In this document: positions 35,858 through 44,273 of the stretch, one piece after another
How positions within the stretch are numbered: the first letter of the stretch is position 1
Layout: every line of letters begins with the position of its first letter
Translations under genes and position numbers: made by a program
NCBI RefSeq assembly: GCF_000521865.1
Contig: NZ_JAME01000012.1
Span: forward strand, 59,254-123,253
Reading direction: 5' to 3'
DNA length: 64,000 nucleotides
DNA from: Roseivivax isoporae LMG 25204
GTDB taxonomy: Bacteria; Pseudomonadota; Alphaproteobacteria; Rhodobacterales; Rhodobacteraceae
The notes under the pieces: model-generated
The model's input: only the letters and a program-made list of their open reading frames with translations
Databases searched by the model: none
Told to the model about the DNA's origin: nothing

Positions 35858-36796
35858 GTGCTTTTCTACACCGCACAACGGCTGGTCCTGTCGGTGGTGA
35901 TCGTCATGGTCGCGGTCTCCATCCTGACATTGATGCTGCACGTGGTTCCCGGGGATCCGGCGGTGATGATCCTCGGGCCCCGAGCGACGCCCGAACTGAT
36001 CGAGCGCACGCGCGAGGCGATGGGCCTCGACCGGCCGCTGCCGGTGCAGATCCTGATGTTCTTCGCCAACATCCTGCGCGGTGATCTGGGCGAGGACGTC
36101 TTTACCGGCCGGGCCGTGTCGCAGATCGTGTTCGAGCAGCTGCCCTACACGATGATCCTGATCTCAGTGGCGATCCTCTGGTCGGCGGCGTGCGGCATCG
36201 CGCTCGGCGCCTATTCGGCGCTGCGGCGCAACACCTGGCTCGACACCCTGTCGGGCGTCGTCTCGGTCGGGACGATCTCGATCCCGGCCTTCGTGATGGC
36301 GCTCTATTCCGTGCTGATCTTTGCCGTCTGGCTGGGTTGGCTGCCCGCGATCGGCGCCGGCGACGGCTTTCTGGACGGTATCGTGCACCTGATCCTGCCG
36401 GCTTTCGCCATCGGCGTCGCGTGGGTGGGCTACATCGCGCGCATCGTGCGGGCCTCGATGCTCGAGGTCATGACCCAGCCGCATGTCCGCATGGCGCGCG
36501 CCTTCGGCCTGCCGGACCGGCGCATCACCCGGTCGCACATCCTGAAGATCGCGGTCCTGCCCGCCGTGACGCTGATTGGCACCGGCGTGGCGCACCTGTT
36601 CTCGGCGGCGGTCTTCGTCGAGGTGATCTTTGCCCGCCCCGGCATCGGTGCGCTGCTGGTGGGGGCGGTGAACGAACGCAACTACCCCATCGTTCTGGGC
36701 GCCGTGCTGATCACCACCTGCATCATCGTGCTGGCGACGCTGATCTCGGACCTGGTGGTCGCGCTGCTCGATCCGCGTCAACGCGAGGATATCTGA
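35858..36796 (+). CDS. Dipeptide/oligopeptide-type ABC permease (DppB-like)
   Basis: The 312-residue inner-membrane protein has six hydrophobic helices and the DppB features: PGDPAVMILGPRATPELIE after TM1, MGLDRPLPVQ and the coupling loop PHVRMARAFGLPDRRI. The start is a GTG at 35858 with AGGGAGA upstream; an open frame far upstream is a shadow of the binding-protein gene. It pairs with the DppC-like permease whose ATG is one base after its stop. Confidence 0.93.
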   Translation: MLFYTAQRLVLSVVIVMVAVSILTLMLHVVPGDPAVMILGPRATPELIERTREAMGLDRPLPVQILMFFANILRGDLGEDVFTGRAVSQIVFEQLPYTMILISVAILWSAACGIALGAYSALRRNTWLDTLSGVVSVGTISIPAFVMALYSVLIFAVWLGWLPAIGAGDGFLDGIVHLILPAFAIGVAWVGYIARIVRASMLEVMTQPHVRMARAFGLPDRRITRSHILKIAVLPAVTLIGTGVAHLFSAAVFVEVIFARPGIGALLVGAVNERNYPIVLGAVLITTCIIVLATLISDLVVALLDPRQREDI

Positions 36797-36797
36797 C

Positions 36798-37667
36798 ATG
36801 AGCGACGCGGCACTCCCCGAGCCCACGCTGCTCGCGCGCAGCCTGCGCGTGCTGTCGGGCAACCGCACCGGCGCGATCGGCGTCGTGCTGGTCGCGCTGA
36901 TCGTCGGATCGGCCCTGCTCGCCCCGTGGATCGTGCCCTACGACCCGGCGGCGATCATGGTTGGCCCGCGCATGGCGCCACCGTCGGCGGACCACTGGCT
37001 GGGCACGGACAATATCGGCCGCGACATCTTCAGCCGGGTCATCGCGGGCGGGCGGATCGCCATGCTCGTGGCCGCCGCATCGCTTTCGGCGGCCCTGACG
37101 GCGGGGTTGGCGCTGGGACTGATCGCGGGACTGGGGCCGCGGTGGCTGGACAACCTGCTGCTGCTCGTCCTCGACGCGGTGCGGTCGTTTCCCGTCATCG
37201 TGTTCGGCCTCGCGGTCGACACGATCATCGGGCCCAGCCTGTTCACCGTCGTGCTGGTGGTCACCATCACCTCGGTCCCCATCTACGCCAGGATCGTGCG
37301 GACACAGACCCTGGCGCTGAAGAACGCGGAGTTCATCCTCGCCGAACGCGCCATGGGGGTCGGCATGCCGCGGCTGCTGTTCGTCCATGTGCTGCCCAAC
37401 GTGCTGGGCCCGCTGCTGATCCTCGCCTCGATGGACGTGCCGTTGGTGATCGCGACCGAAGCCGGCTTGAGTTTCCTCGGCATGGGGGTGCGGCCGCCCA
37501 CGCCCTCCTGGGGCGTGATCCTGAACGACGGCTACAATTTCATCCGCAACTCGCCCTGGCCGGTGATCGGCGGCTCGGTGCCGATCATCCTCGTCACGCT
37601 CGGGTTCACCTTCATGGGCGAGGCCCTGCGCGACATCTTCGATCCCAAGCTCAGGAAGGGCGGCTGA
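36798..37667 (+). CDS. Dipeptide/oligopeptide-type ABC permease (DppC-like)
   Basis: The 289-residue membrane protein has the DppC N-terminal segment (LSGNRTGAIGVVLVALIV), the HWLGTDNIGRDIFSRVIAGG signature after TM1 and the coupling loop FILAERAMGVGMPRLLFVHV. It completes the channel with the previous gene product. Its TGA overlaps the next ATG by one base. Confidence 0.93.
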   Translation: MSDAALPEPTLLARSLRVLSGNRTGAIGVVLVALIVGSALLAPWIVPYDPAAIMVGPRMAPPSADHWLGTDNIGRDIFSRVIAGGRIAMLVAAASLSAALTAGLALGLIAGLGPRWLDNLLLLVLDAVRSFPVIVFGLAVDTIIGPSLFTVVLVVTITSVPIYARIVRTQTLALKNAEFILAERAMGVGMPRLLFVHVLPNVLGPLLILASMDVPLVIATEAGLSFLGMGVRPPTPSWGVILNDGYNFIRNSPWPVIGGSVPIILVTLGFTFMGEALRDIFDPKLRKGG

Positions 37668-38677
37668 TGTCCACGCAATCAACAGCCGCCCCGGCCGACG
37701 ACACGCTGCTGGCCGTCGAAGGGCTGTCGGTGGATTTCGAGACGCCGCGCGGCACGATCCATGCGCTGCGCGACATCGACCTGACCGTGCCGAAGGGCAA
37801 GGTGCTGGGGATCGTCGGGGAATCCGGCTGCGGGAAATCGACGCTCGCCTATTCGCTGATCGGGCTCCTGGCAGAAAACGCGCGCGTCGCAAGCGGTGCG
37901 ATCCGGATGGGGGACCACGACCTCGCGCGGCTCGCGCCCTCGGCTTGGCGGGATCTCCGCGGAACGCGGATCGCGATGATCTTCCAGGACCCGATGACGG
38001 CCCTGAACCCCGTGACCACGATCGGCCAGCAGATGCTGGACATCCAGTACCGCGACCGTATCGGGCGCAACGCCAAGCGCGCGCGGGCGATCGAGTTCCT
38101 GGAACAGGTCCAGATCCCCGATGCCGCGTCAAAGCTCGCCGCGTATCCCCACCAGCTGTCGGGCGGGATGCGCCAGCGGGTGTGCATCGCCATGGCGCTG
38201 CTGACGCAGCCCGATCTGCTGATCGCGGATGAACCGACGACCGCGCTCGACGCGACGCTCGAGATGCAGATCGTCGCGCTGCTGCGCGACCTGCAACGGA
38301 AATTCGGCTGTTCGGTCGTCTTCGTCTCGCACCACCTCGGCACGGTGGCGGAACTCTGTGACGACGTGGCGGTGATGTATGCGGGGGAAGTGGTCGAGCG
38401 CGGAACGGCGCGGGCCCTGTTCCACGATCCGCAGCACCCCTACACGCAGGCGCTGCTGGATTGCGACCCGGCCCGGATCAAGGTCGCAACCCGCACCCTG
38501 CCGACGATCCCCGGCACGCTGCCCGACCTGCGTCAGCCGCCCGCCGGCTGCGCCTTCCGCGCGCGCTGCCCGCGCTCCTGGGGGCGCTGCGAGCGGGATC
38601 ATCCGCCGCTCTATCCCGGAGCGGCCGGGCAGCGGGTGCGCTGCCACCTGTCCGACCCGGCGGAGGACGCGGCATGA
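37667..38677 (+). CDS. Dipeptide/oligopeptide-type ABC ATPase (DppD-like)
   Basis: The 336-residue ATPase has Walker A GESGCGKST (about 48-56), Q-loop FQDPMTALNPV, signature LSGGMRQRVCIAMAL, Walker B LLIADEPTTALD and the C-terminal oligopeptide-transport region PPAGCAFRARCPRSWGRCE. The four cysteines there are those that bind an iron-sulfur cluster in some Dpp/Opp ATPases. It starts at the ATG in TGATG and its end overlaps the partner ATPase gene. Confidence 0.93.
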   Translation: MSTQSTAAPADDTLLAVEGLSVDFETPRGTIHALRDIDLTVPKGKVLGIVGESGCGKSTLAYSLIGLLAENARVASGAIRMGDHDLARLAPSAWRDLRGTRIAMIFQDPMTALNPVTTIGQQMLDIQYRDRIGRNAKRARAIEFLEQVQIPDAASKLAAYPHQLSGGMRQRVCIAMALLTQPDLLIADEPTTALDATLEMQIVALLRDLQRKFGCSVVFVSHHLGTVAELCDDVAVMYAGEVVERGTARALFHDPQHPYTQALLDCDPARIKVATRTLPTIPGTLPDLRQPPAGCAFRARCPRSWGRCERDHPPLYPGAAGQRVRCHLSDPAEDAA

Positions 38678-39633
38678 GCCTGCTCGAGGTCACCGACCTG
38701 CGCATCCGCTATGCCCGGCAGGGCCGAGTGCGTGCCGCGCTTCGCCGCGAGCCGCACGATTTCGAGGCGGTCAGCGGCGTGTCGTTCCGCATCGACGCCG
38801 GGCAGACGCTGGGACTTGTCGGCGAAAGCGGATCGGGCAAGTCGACCATCGCCCGCACGCTGATCGGGTTGAAGAAACCGGCCTCCGGCAGCATCCGGTT
38901 CGACGGCCAGGAGATCTCGGCCGCGTCGCGCCGCGACTGGGCCCGGCTGAGGCGCCAGATGTCGATGATGTGGCAGGACCCGGTCGGATCGCTTTCGCCC
39001 CGGCTGACGGTCGGGTCGCTGGTGACCGAACCCTTGCGCATCCACGGCATGACCGGCGACAGGGCCGAGGCCGAGCGGCTTCTGGGCCTCGTGGGTCTGC
39101 CCGCGGAATACATCTCGCGCTATCCGCACCAGCTTTCGGGCGGACAGGCGCGGCGGGTCGGCGTGGCGCGCGCCCTCGCGCTCGACCCGAAACTCCTGAT
39201 CGCCGACGAGCCGACGGCGGGGCTCGACATGTCGGTGCAGGGCGAGGTCCTGAACCTGCTCAACGAGGTGCAGAAGCGCACGGGTGTGGCGGTGCTGGTC
39301 ATCACGCACAACCTCAACCTCGTGCGCCACGTGACCGACCGCATGGCGATCATGTACCTGGGCCGGTTCGTCGAAGAAGGGCCGACCGATCGGATCTTCG
39401 ACCACTCGCATCATCCCTATACCGCGGCGCTGCTGTCGGCGAACCCGGAACCCGACCCCGATGCCCGGGGCGCGCGGGTGACGCTGTCGGGCGAAGTGCC
39501 GAGCCCGGTCAACCGGCCCTCCGGCTGCGATTTCCACCCCCGCTGCCCATGGTCCCGCCCCGAATGCGGCAAAACGGTCCCGGACTGGGTTCCCGAAGGG
39601 GATCGCGGCCACCGCTGCATGTTCCCGCTCTAG
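38674..39633 (+). CDS. Dipeptide/oligopeptide-type ABC ATPase (DppF/OppF-like)
   Basis: The 319-residue ATPase has Walker A GESGSGKST, Q-loop WQDPVGSLSPR, signature LSGGQARRVGVARAL, Walker B LLIADEPTAGLD and C-terminal RPSGCDFHPRCPWSRPEC. It forms a heterodimer with the DppD-like protein. The signature motif has QARR in place of the common QRQR. It is the last gene of the operon; a short gap then separates it from a convergent TetR gene. Confidence 0.92.
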   Translation: MSLLEVTDLRIRYARQGRVRAALRREPHDFEAVSGVSFRIDAGQTLGLVGESGSGKSTIARTLIGLKKPASGSIRFDGQEISAASRRDWARLRRQMSMMWQDPVGSLSPRLTVGSLVTEPLRIHGMTGDRAEAERLLGLVGLPAEYISRYPHQLSGGQARRVGVARALALDPKLLIADEPTAGLDMSVQGEVLNLLNEVQKRTGVAVLVITHNLNLVRHVTDRMAIMYLGRFVEEGPTDRIFDHSHHPYTAALLSANPEPDPDARGARVTLSGEVPSPVNRPSGCDFHPRCPWSRPECGKTVPDWVPEGDRGHRCMFPL

Positions 39634-39765
39634 GGTTCGCGCCCGCCGCGGCGCTGTGGCGGGCCGGGCGCTGCGATTTTCCCGACCGTGCAGAGCCTGC
39701 GCCGGGCCGCGTCCCGCGACCGACCTGCAGCTCGCCACCGCAGGTGCCGGTCGCCCGTGGGAAGG

Positions 39766-40386
39766 TCAGACGCGGAGGAACCTGTCGATGGCCCTCTCGA
39801 TCCCGGGATACGGGTCGTCGGGAACGGGCATCTGATAGATGTGCTTTCGGATGCCGATGTAGACGATGCCGCCGTGCAGGTTCCACAGATCCTCGGGTGA
39901 CGGGGCGAAGCCAAGCTCCGCCTCGATCTCGTCCAGCATCGGCAGGAGCAGCGTCCGCCCGAGATGGTCGAGGTAGCGCCGGTTCAGGTCCGCCCCGGCA
40001 AGCCCCGAGAACATGAAGATCCGCATCCAGTCGTGGTCGAAGATGCGCTCGCCGTACTCCCGGTAGAAAGTCGTCATGCGCTCCTTCACGGGACGCGAGC
40101 GGTCCCGCAGCAGCGCGGCCCAGCCGGGCGAGATCCGGTCGAGGTAGACCCGGCCGTAGACCGCCTCGATCAGGTCCTGCTTGCTGTCGAAATAGCGGAA
40201 GATCAGCGACTGGGTGACGCCGAGCCGCTTCGCGAGGTCGCGCGTGTTCCCGTCGAGCCCGACATCCGCGAAGAACCGCACCGCCGCATCGATGATCTGT
40301 TCGCGCCGTTCCTCTGGCGGAAGGCGTCTCCGGGGCCCGTCGGCCTCGGCTGCGGCGTCGGGACTGTCCTCGGGAAGGGATGGCAT
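39766..40386 (-). CDS. TetR/AcrR-family regulator of the Mo-hydroxylase operon
   Basis: The 206-residue protein has a TetR helix-turn-helix (about 23-70: REQIIDAAVRFFADVGLDG, TRDLAKRLGVTQSLIFRYF) and an all-helical ligand domain. A proline-rich 20-residue tail precedes the DNA-binding part. It is divergent from the molybdenum hydroxylase genes across a 129-base, AT-rich gap holding a 31-bp dyad, so it probably represses that operon until an aromatic or heterocyclic inducer binds; the inducer is unknown. Confidence 0.85.
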   Translation of the reverse strand: MPSLPEDSPDAAAEADGPRRRLPPEERREQIIDAAVRFFADVGLDGNTRDLAKRLGVTQSLIFRYFDSKQDLIEAVYGRVYLDRISPGWAALLRDRSRPVKERMTTFYREYGERIFDHDWMRIFMFSGLAGADLNRRYLDHLGRTLLLPMLDEIEAELGFAPSPEDLWNLHGGIVYIGIRKHIYQMPVPDDPYPGIERAIDRFLRV

Positions 40387-40454
40387 GGCGGTCCTCCGGT
40401 CGGGCGAGCGCTTTTTAGTTGATCCGAATCCCGATCGTAAGTTAAGCCTTTAAA

Positions 40455-40485
40455 TGAGCATTAGATCATCAAGATCACATGCTCA
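40455..40485. promoter_or_regulatory. Dyad operator between TetR and Mo-hydroxylase genes
   Basis: A 31-bp inverted repeat: TGAGCAT (40455-40461) and ATGCTCA (40479-40485) flank GATC (40464-40467) and GATC (40473-40476), all symmetric about the same centre. It lies in the AT-rich divergent promoter gap, 30 bases before the first hydroxylase start. This is the expected size and place for a TetR-type site. Confidence 0.6.
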
Positions 40486-40515
40486 ACAGTGCTTCGGCAC
40501 AGGGGAGGAACATCG

Positions 40516-41346
40516 ATGAAGGCTTCGGTCGGGGGATATGCGCGGGCGCGCGACCTTGCGCACGCGTTCGACCTGCTCGCCGCGGCGAACGGCATGGGAC
40601 GGGTGATCGCGGGCGGACAGAGCCTCGTGGCGGCGCTGAACCTCGGCCTGACCGCGGGTGACCTGCTGGTGGACATCACCGGAATCACGGATCTGCGCGG
40701 CGTCCGCGTCGAGGGGGACCACCTGCTGATCGGCGCGCTGACCCGCCACGTCGACATCGGCTCCGATCCCCTCGTCGCCGAACATGCGCCGCTGCTTGCC
40801 CGGGCGGTCCCGCTGATCGCCCACGACGCGATCCGCAACCGCGGCACGATCGGCGGCTCCCTCGCCCACGCGGATCCTGCGGCGGAATTCCCCGCCTGCA
40901 TCCTCGCCCTCGGCGCCACCCTGATCGTCGAGGGTCCCGCCGGCCGCCGCGAGGTGCCGGCGGCGGACTTCTTCGTCGATGTCTTCGAGACAGCGCTGGA
41001 CGAGGGCGACATCCTCACCGGCATCGCCGTCCCGTGCATCGCGGCAGACGAGCGGCACGGGATCGAGGAGGCGACCCGCCGGGCCGGGGACTACGCCATC
41101 GTGGGCCTGGCCGGCGTGCGCCGCGCCGCGGGCCACCGGATCGTCGCCTTCGGCGCCGGGCCGCGCCCGATGCTCTGCGGCGCGGCCATGGCTGCGCTGG
41201 ACGCGGGCGATCTCGACGCGGCGTGCGCCGCCATCGGGGGCGAGCTCGACCCGCCCTCGGACACGCAGGGCTCCGCCGCCTATCGCCGCCACCTCGCGGG
41301 CGTGCTGCTCGGACGGCTCGCTGCCCAACTGGGAGACCCATCATGA
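40516..41346 (+). CDS. Molybdenum hydroxylase, FAD-binding medium subunit (CoxM-like)
   Basis: The 276-residue subunit has the FAD-binding motifs AGGQSLVAAL (about 37-46) and RNRGTIGGSLAHADP (about 110-125), with TLIVEGPAGRREVPAADFF and a CO-dehydrogenase C-terminal region. In the heterotrimer it moves electrons from the Fe-S subunit to an acceptor. The ATG at 40516 follows GGGGAGGAA. Its stop overlaps the next start (ATGA). Confidence 0.93.
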   Translation: MKASVGGYARARDLAHAFDLLAAANGMGRVIAGGQSLVAALNLGLTAGDLLVDITGITDLRGVRVEGDHLLIGALTRHVDIGSDPLVAEHAPLLARAVPLIAHDAIRNRGTIGGSLAHADPAAEFPACILALGATLIVEGPAGRREVPAADFFVDVFETALDEGDILTGIAVPCIAADERHGIEEATRRAGDYAIVGLAGVRRAAGHRIVAFGAGPRPMLCGAAMAALDAGDLDAACAAIGGELDPPSDTQGSAAYRRHLAGVLLGRLAAQLGDPS

Positions 41347-41843
41347 CCGACGCGTTCCGCAACCGCATCGACCTGACCTTCACCGTGAACGGCGAACAGG
41401 TGGAGGCGACCGTCCCGGCAGGCCGGCACCTGATCGACGTGCTGCGCCTCGACCTCGGACTGACCGGCAGCCATGCGGGCTGCGAGCACGGGGTCTGCGG
41501 CGCCTGCACGGTGCTGGTCGACGGCGCGCCGGTGCGCGGCTGCCTGACGCTCGCCGCGCAGGTGCAGGCGGCCGAGGTCTGGACCGTCGAGGGCCTGACC
41601 GACACCGGTGCCGTGGCCGACCTGCAGGCGGCCTTCGTGGCGCGCAACGCGCTGCAATGCGGCTACTGCACGCCGGGGATGCTGGTCGCCGCCAAGGCGC
41701 TCGTCGAGCGCGAGACGGTGCCGAGCCGCGCCGAGATCCGCGAGCACATGTCGGGCAATTACTGCCGCTGCACCGGCTACGAGGCGATCGTGGACGCGAT
41801 CGAGACCGCGGCTCGCGCCCGCGCCGGGGAGGCCACAGAATGA
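41343..41843 (+). CDS. Molybdenum hydroxylase, 2Fe-2S small subunit (CoxS-like)
   Basis: The 166-residue protein has two [2Fe-2S] sites: the plant-ferredoxin type with C47, C52, C55 and C67 (AGCEHGVCGACTVL) and the helical-domain type with C106, C109, C141 and C143 (LQCGYCTPGM, NYCRCTGYE). It wires the molybdenum site to the FAD subunit. Overlaps of four bases on both sides show coupled translation of the three subunits. Confidence 0.95.
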   Translation: MTDAFRNRIDLTFTVNGEQVEATVPAGRHLIDVLRLDLGLTGSHAGCEHGVCGACTVLVDGAPVRGCLTLAAQVQAAEVWTVEGLTDTGAVADLQAAFVARNALQCGYCTPGMLVAAKALVERETVPSRAEIREHMSGNYCRCTGYEAIVDAIETAARARAGEATE

Positions 41844-44221
41844 CCATCCGCTTCGACGATCCCAACCGCCCGAACAGCTATATCGGCCGCACCGTCCCCC
41901 GCCCCAACGCGGGCAAGCTGGTGGCCGGACAGGGGCGCTATGTCGACGACATCACCCTGCCCCGCATGGTCCACGTGGCCTTCGTCCGCTCGCCCCATGC
42001 CCATGCCCGCATCGTCTCGATCGATGTTGGCGACGCGCAGGCGGCGAAGGGCGTGGTGCGCATCGTGGACGGGACCGAGATGGCCACGATCTGCACCCCG
42101 TGGGAGGGCAAGCTCGCCCACCTGCAGGGGATGAAGACGCCGCCGCAGCACGCGCTTGCCGTCGACCGGGTCCGGTATCTGGGCGAGCCCGTCGTGGCCG
42201 TGGTCGCCCGGACCCGCGCCGAGGCGGAGGACGCCGCCGATCTCGTGGTCGTGGACTACGATCCGCTGCCTGCCGTGACCGACCTGATGACCGCCCTCGA
42301 CGCGGACACGCCGATCATCCACGAGGGCTACGAGGACAACCTCTGCTTTCGCCGCACGAACGAGGCCGGCGACGTGGACGGCACCTTTGCCGGCGCGCAC
42401 AAGGTCGTGGAAGGCTGGTTCAAGTCGGGCCGCCATACCGGCGTCACGCTCGAGCCGCGTGCGATCGTCGCCGACTGGAAGGCGGGCGAGGCCGAGCTGA
42501 CCGCCCATGTCTCGAACCAGGCGCCGCACATGCTGCAGGTGCTGCTCGCCAAGCATCTCGACCTGCCCGAGAGCCGGGTGCGCGTGGTCTGCGGCGACGT
42601 GGGCGGCTCCTTCGGGGTCAAGGTGCACGTCTATCCCGACGAGGTGGCGACCGCCGCCCTGTCCAAGATGCTGGGCCGCCCGGTCAAGTTCACCGCCGAC
42701 CGGCTCGAGAGCTTCCTCTCCGACATCCACGCCCGCGACCACGAGGCGACGGGCCGGATCGCGCTCGATGCCGACGGGCGCATCCTCGGCTTCGACGTCG
42801 ACGACTGGGCGGCGATCGGGCCCTACTCGATCTATCCCCGCACCTCGGCGGTCGAGGGGCTTCAGGTCACCAACCTGATCGGCGGGCCCTACGCCTTCGA
42901 CCACTACCGGGTGCGCTCCAGCACGGTGTTCCAGAACAAGGGCATCTGCGCGCAGTACCGCGCGGTCGGCCACCCGGTCGCGGTGGCGATCACCGAGGGG
43001 CTCGTGGACAAGGCCGCGCACGAGATGGGGATCGACCCGGTCGAGTTCCGCCGCCGCAACGTGATCCGCGACGACGCCTACCCGGTGTCGACCGTCGCGG
43101 GGCTGAAGCTCGAGGGCCTGAGCCACGAGAAGTCGCTCGATGCGCTGGTCGAGGCGATGGACTACGACGCGCTCCGCGCCGAGCAGGCGGAGCTGCGCGC
43201 CAAGGGCATCCATCGCGGCATCGGAATCGCGAGCTTCATCGAGCTCACCAACCCCTCGCCCTTCATGTACGGCATCGGCGGCGCACGCATCTCGGCGCAG
43301 GACGGCTGCACGGTGCGCATGGACCCCGACGGCTCGGTGGTGGCGCTGACCGGCGTGACCGAGCAGGGCCAGGGAACCGAGGCGATCATGGCCCAGATCG
43401 TGGCCGAGGCCGTGGGCATCCGGCCGCACATGGTCCGCGTCGTGACCGGCGACACCCGTGTCACGCCCTTCGGCGGCGGAACCTGGGCCTCGCGCGGGGC
43501 CGGGATCGGCGGCGAGGCCGCGCTGCGGGCGGGCCGCGCGCTCCGCGACCAGATCCTCGAGGTCGCCGCCTCGATGCTGCAGGGCAAGGCCGCGGCGCTC
43601 GACATCCGCGACGGCGTCATCGTCGACGCCGAGACCGGGGAGGACCGCCTGCCGATCGAGGAGGTCGGCCGGATCGTCTATTTCCGCGGCGACACGCTGC
43701 CTCCGGACCTGCCGCGCGAGCTCATGCAGACGCGCCATTACATCACGTCGAACTACCCCTACGCCTTCACCAACGGCGTGCAGGCGAGCCTCGTCGAGGT
43801 CGACCCGGACACCGGATTCGTGAAGCTGCTCAAGCACTGGTGCGTCGAGGATTGTGGGCGGATCATCAACCCGCAGCTGGTGGACGAGCAGATCCGCGGC
43901 GGCATCGTGCAGGGGATCGGCGGCGCGCTGTTCGAGGAGGTCTGCTACGACGCGGAGGGGCAGATGCTCAACGGCTCCATGGCCGACTACCTCGTGCCCA
44001 TGTCGGGCGAGATGCCGGACATGGTCATTCGCCACATCGAGACGCCGACGGAGGAAGGCGCTCTCGGGGCCAAGGGCGCAGGCGAGGCAGGGACGGCCGG
44101 CGCCCCGGCCGCCATCATGAACGCGATCAACGACGCCATCCGCCCCCTGGGCGGCGAGGTCACGGCGATGCCGTTCACGCCCGAGCGCATCCTGCGCGCG
44201 CTTGGCCGGATCAGGGACTGA
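41840..44221 (+). CDS. Molybdenum hydroxylase, large catalytic subunit (CoxL-like, not CO-specific)
   Basis: The 793-residue subunit binds the molybdopterin cytosine dinucleotide cofactor: GDVGGSFGVKV, TGVTEQGQGTE, and near the end GAKGAGEAGTAG with the catalytic glutamate of the xanthine oxidase family. The active-site loop at about 370-380 reads GICAQYRAVGHP, so the AYXCSFR loop of true (form I) CO dehydrogenase is absent. It is therefore a form II-like hydroxylase, expected to hydroxylate an aromatic, N-heterocyclic or aldehyde substrate using water. No Cox-type assembly genes lie nearby. A TRAP importer follows 52 bases later on the same strand. Confidence 0.9.
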   Translation: MTIRFDDPNRPNSYIGRTVPRPNAGKLVAGQGRYVDDITLPRMVHVAFVRSPHAHARIVSIDVGDAQAAKGVVRIVDGTEMATICTPWEGKLAHLQGMKTPPQHALAVDRVRYLGEPVVAVVARTRAEAEDAADLVVVDYDPLPAVTDLMTALDADTPIIHEGYEDNLCFRRTNEAGDVDGTFAGAHKVVEGWFKSGRHTGVTLEPRAIVADWKAGEAELTAHVSNQAPHMLQVLLAKHLDLPESRVRVVCGDVGGSFGVKVHVYPDEVATAALSKMLGRPVKFTADRLESFLSDIHARDHEATGRIALDADGRILGFDVDDWAAIGPYSIYPRTSAVEGLQVTNLIGGPYAFDHYRVRSSTVFQNKGICAQYRAVGHPVAVAITEGLVDKAAHEMGIDPVEFRRRNVIRDDAYPVSTVAGLKLEGLSHEKSLDALVEAMDYDALRAEQAELRAKGIHRGIGIASFIELTNPSPFMYGIGGARISAQDGCTVRMDPDGSVVALTGVTEQGQGTEAIMAQIVAEAVGIRPHMVRVVTGDTRVTPFGGGTWASRGAGIGGEAALRAGRALRDQILEVAASMLQGKAAALDIRDGVIVDAETGEDRLPIEEVGRIVYFRGDTLPPDLPRELMQTRHYITSNYPYAFTNGVQASLVEVDPDTGFVKLLKHWCVEDCGRIINPQLVDEQIRGGIVQGIGGALFEEVCYDAEGQMLNGSMADYLVPMSGEMPDMVIRHIETPTEEGALGAKGAGEAGTAGAPAAIMNAINDAIRPLGGEVTAMPFTPERILRALGRIRD

Positions 44222-44273
44222 GACACGCGACGGGCGCCGCGACATGAAGCGCCCGGATAACGGGAGGAGAGAC

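Noticed and set aside
36926..37666. Long N-terminal extension of the DppD-like ATPase
   Set aside because: The frame is open upstream of 37667, but that part overlaps the DppC permease gene and has no family similarity; the ATG in TGATG is the start.
41840..44221. Carbon monoxide dehydrogenase large subunit
   Set aside because: The active-site loop lacks the cysteine-containing AYXCSFR motif of form I CoxL, and no coxD/E/F-type assembly genes are present. I call it a general molybdenum hydroxylase.
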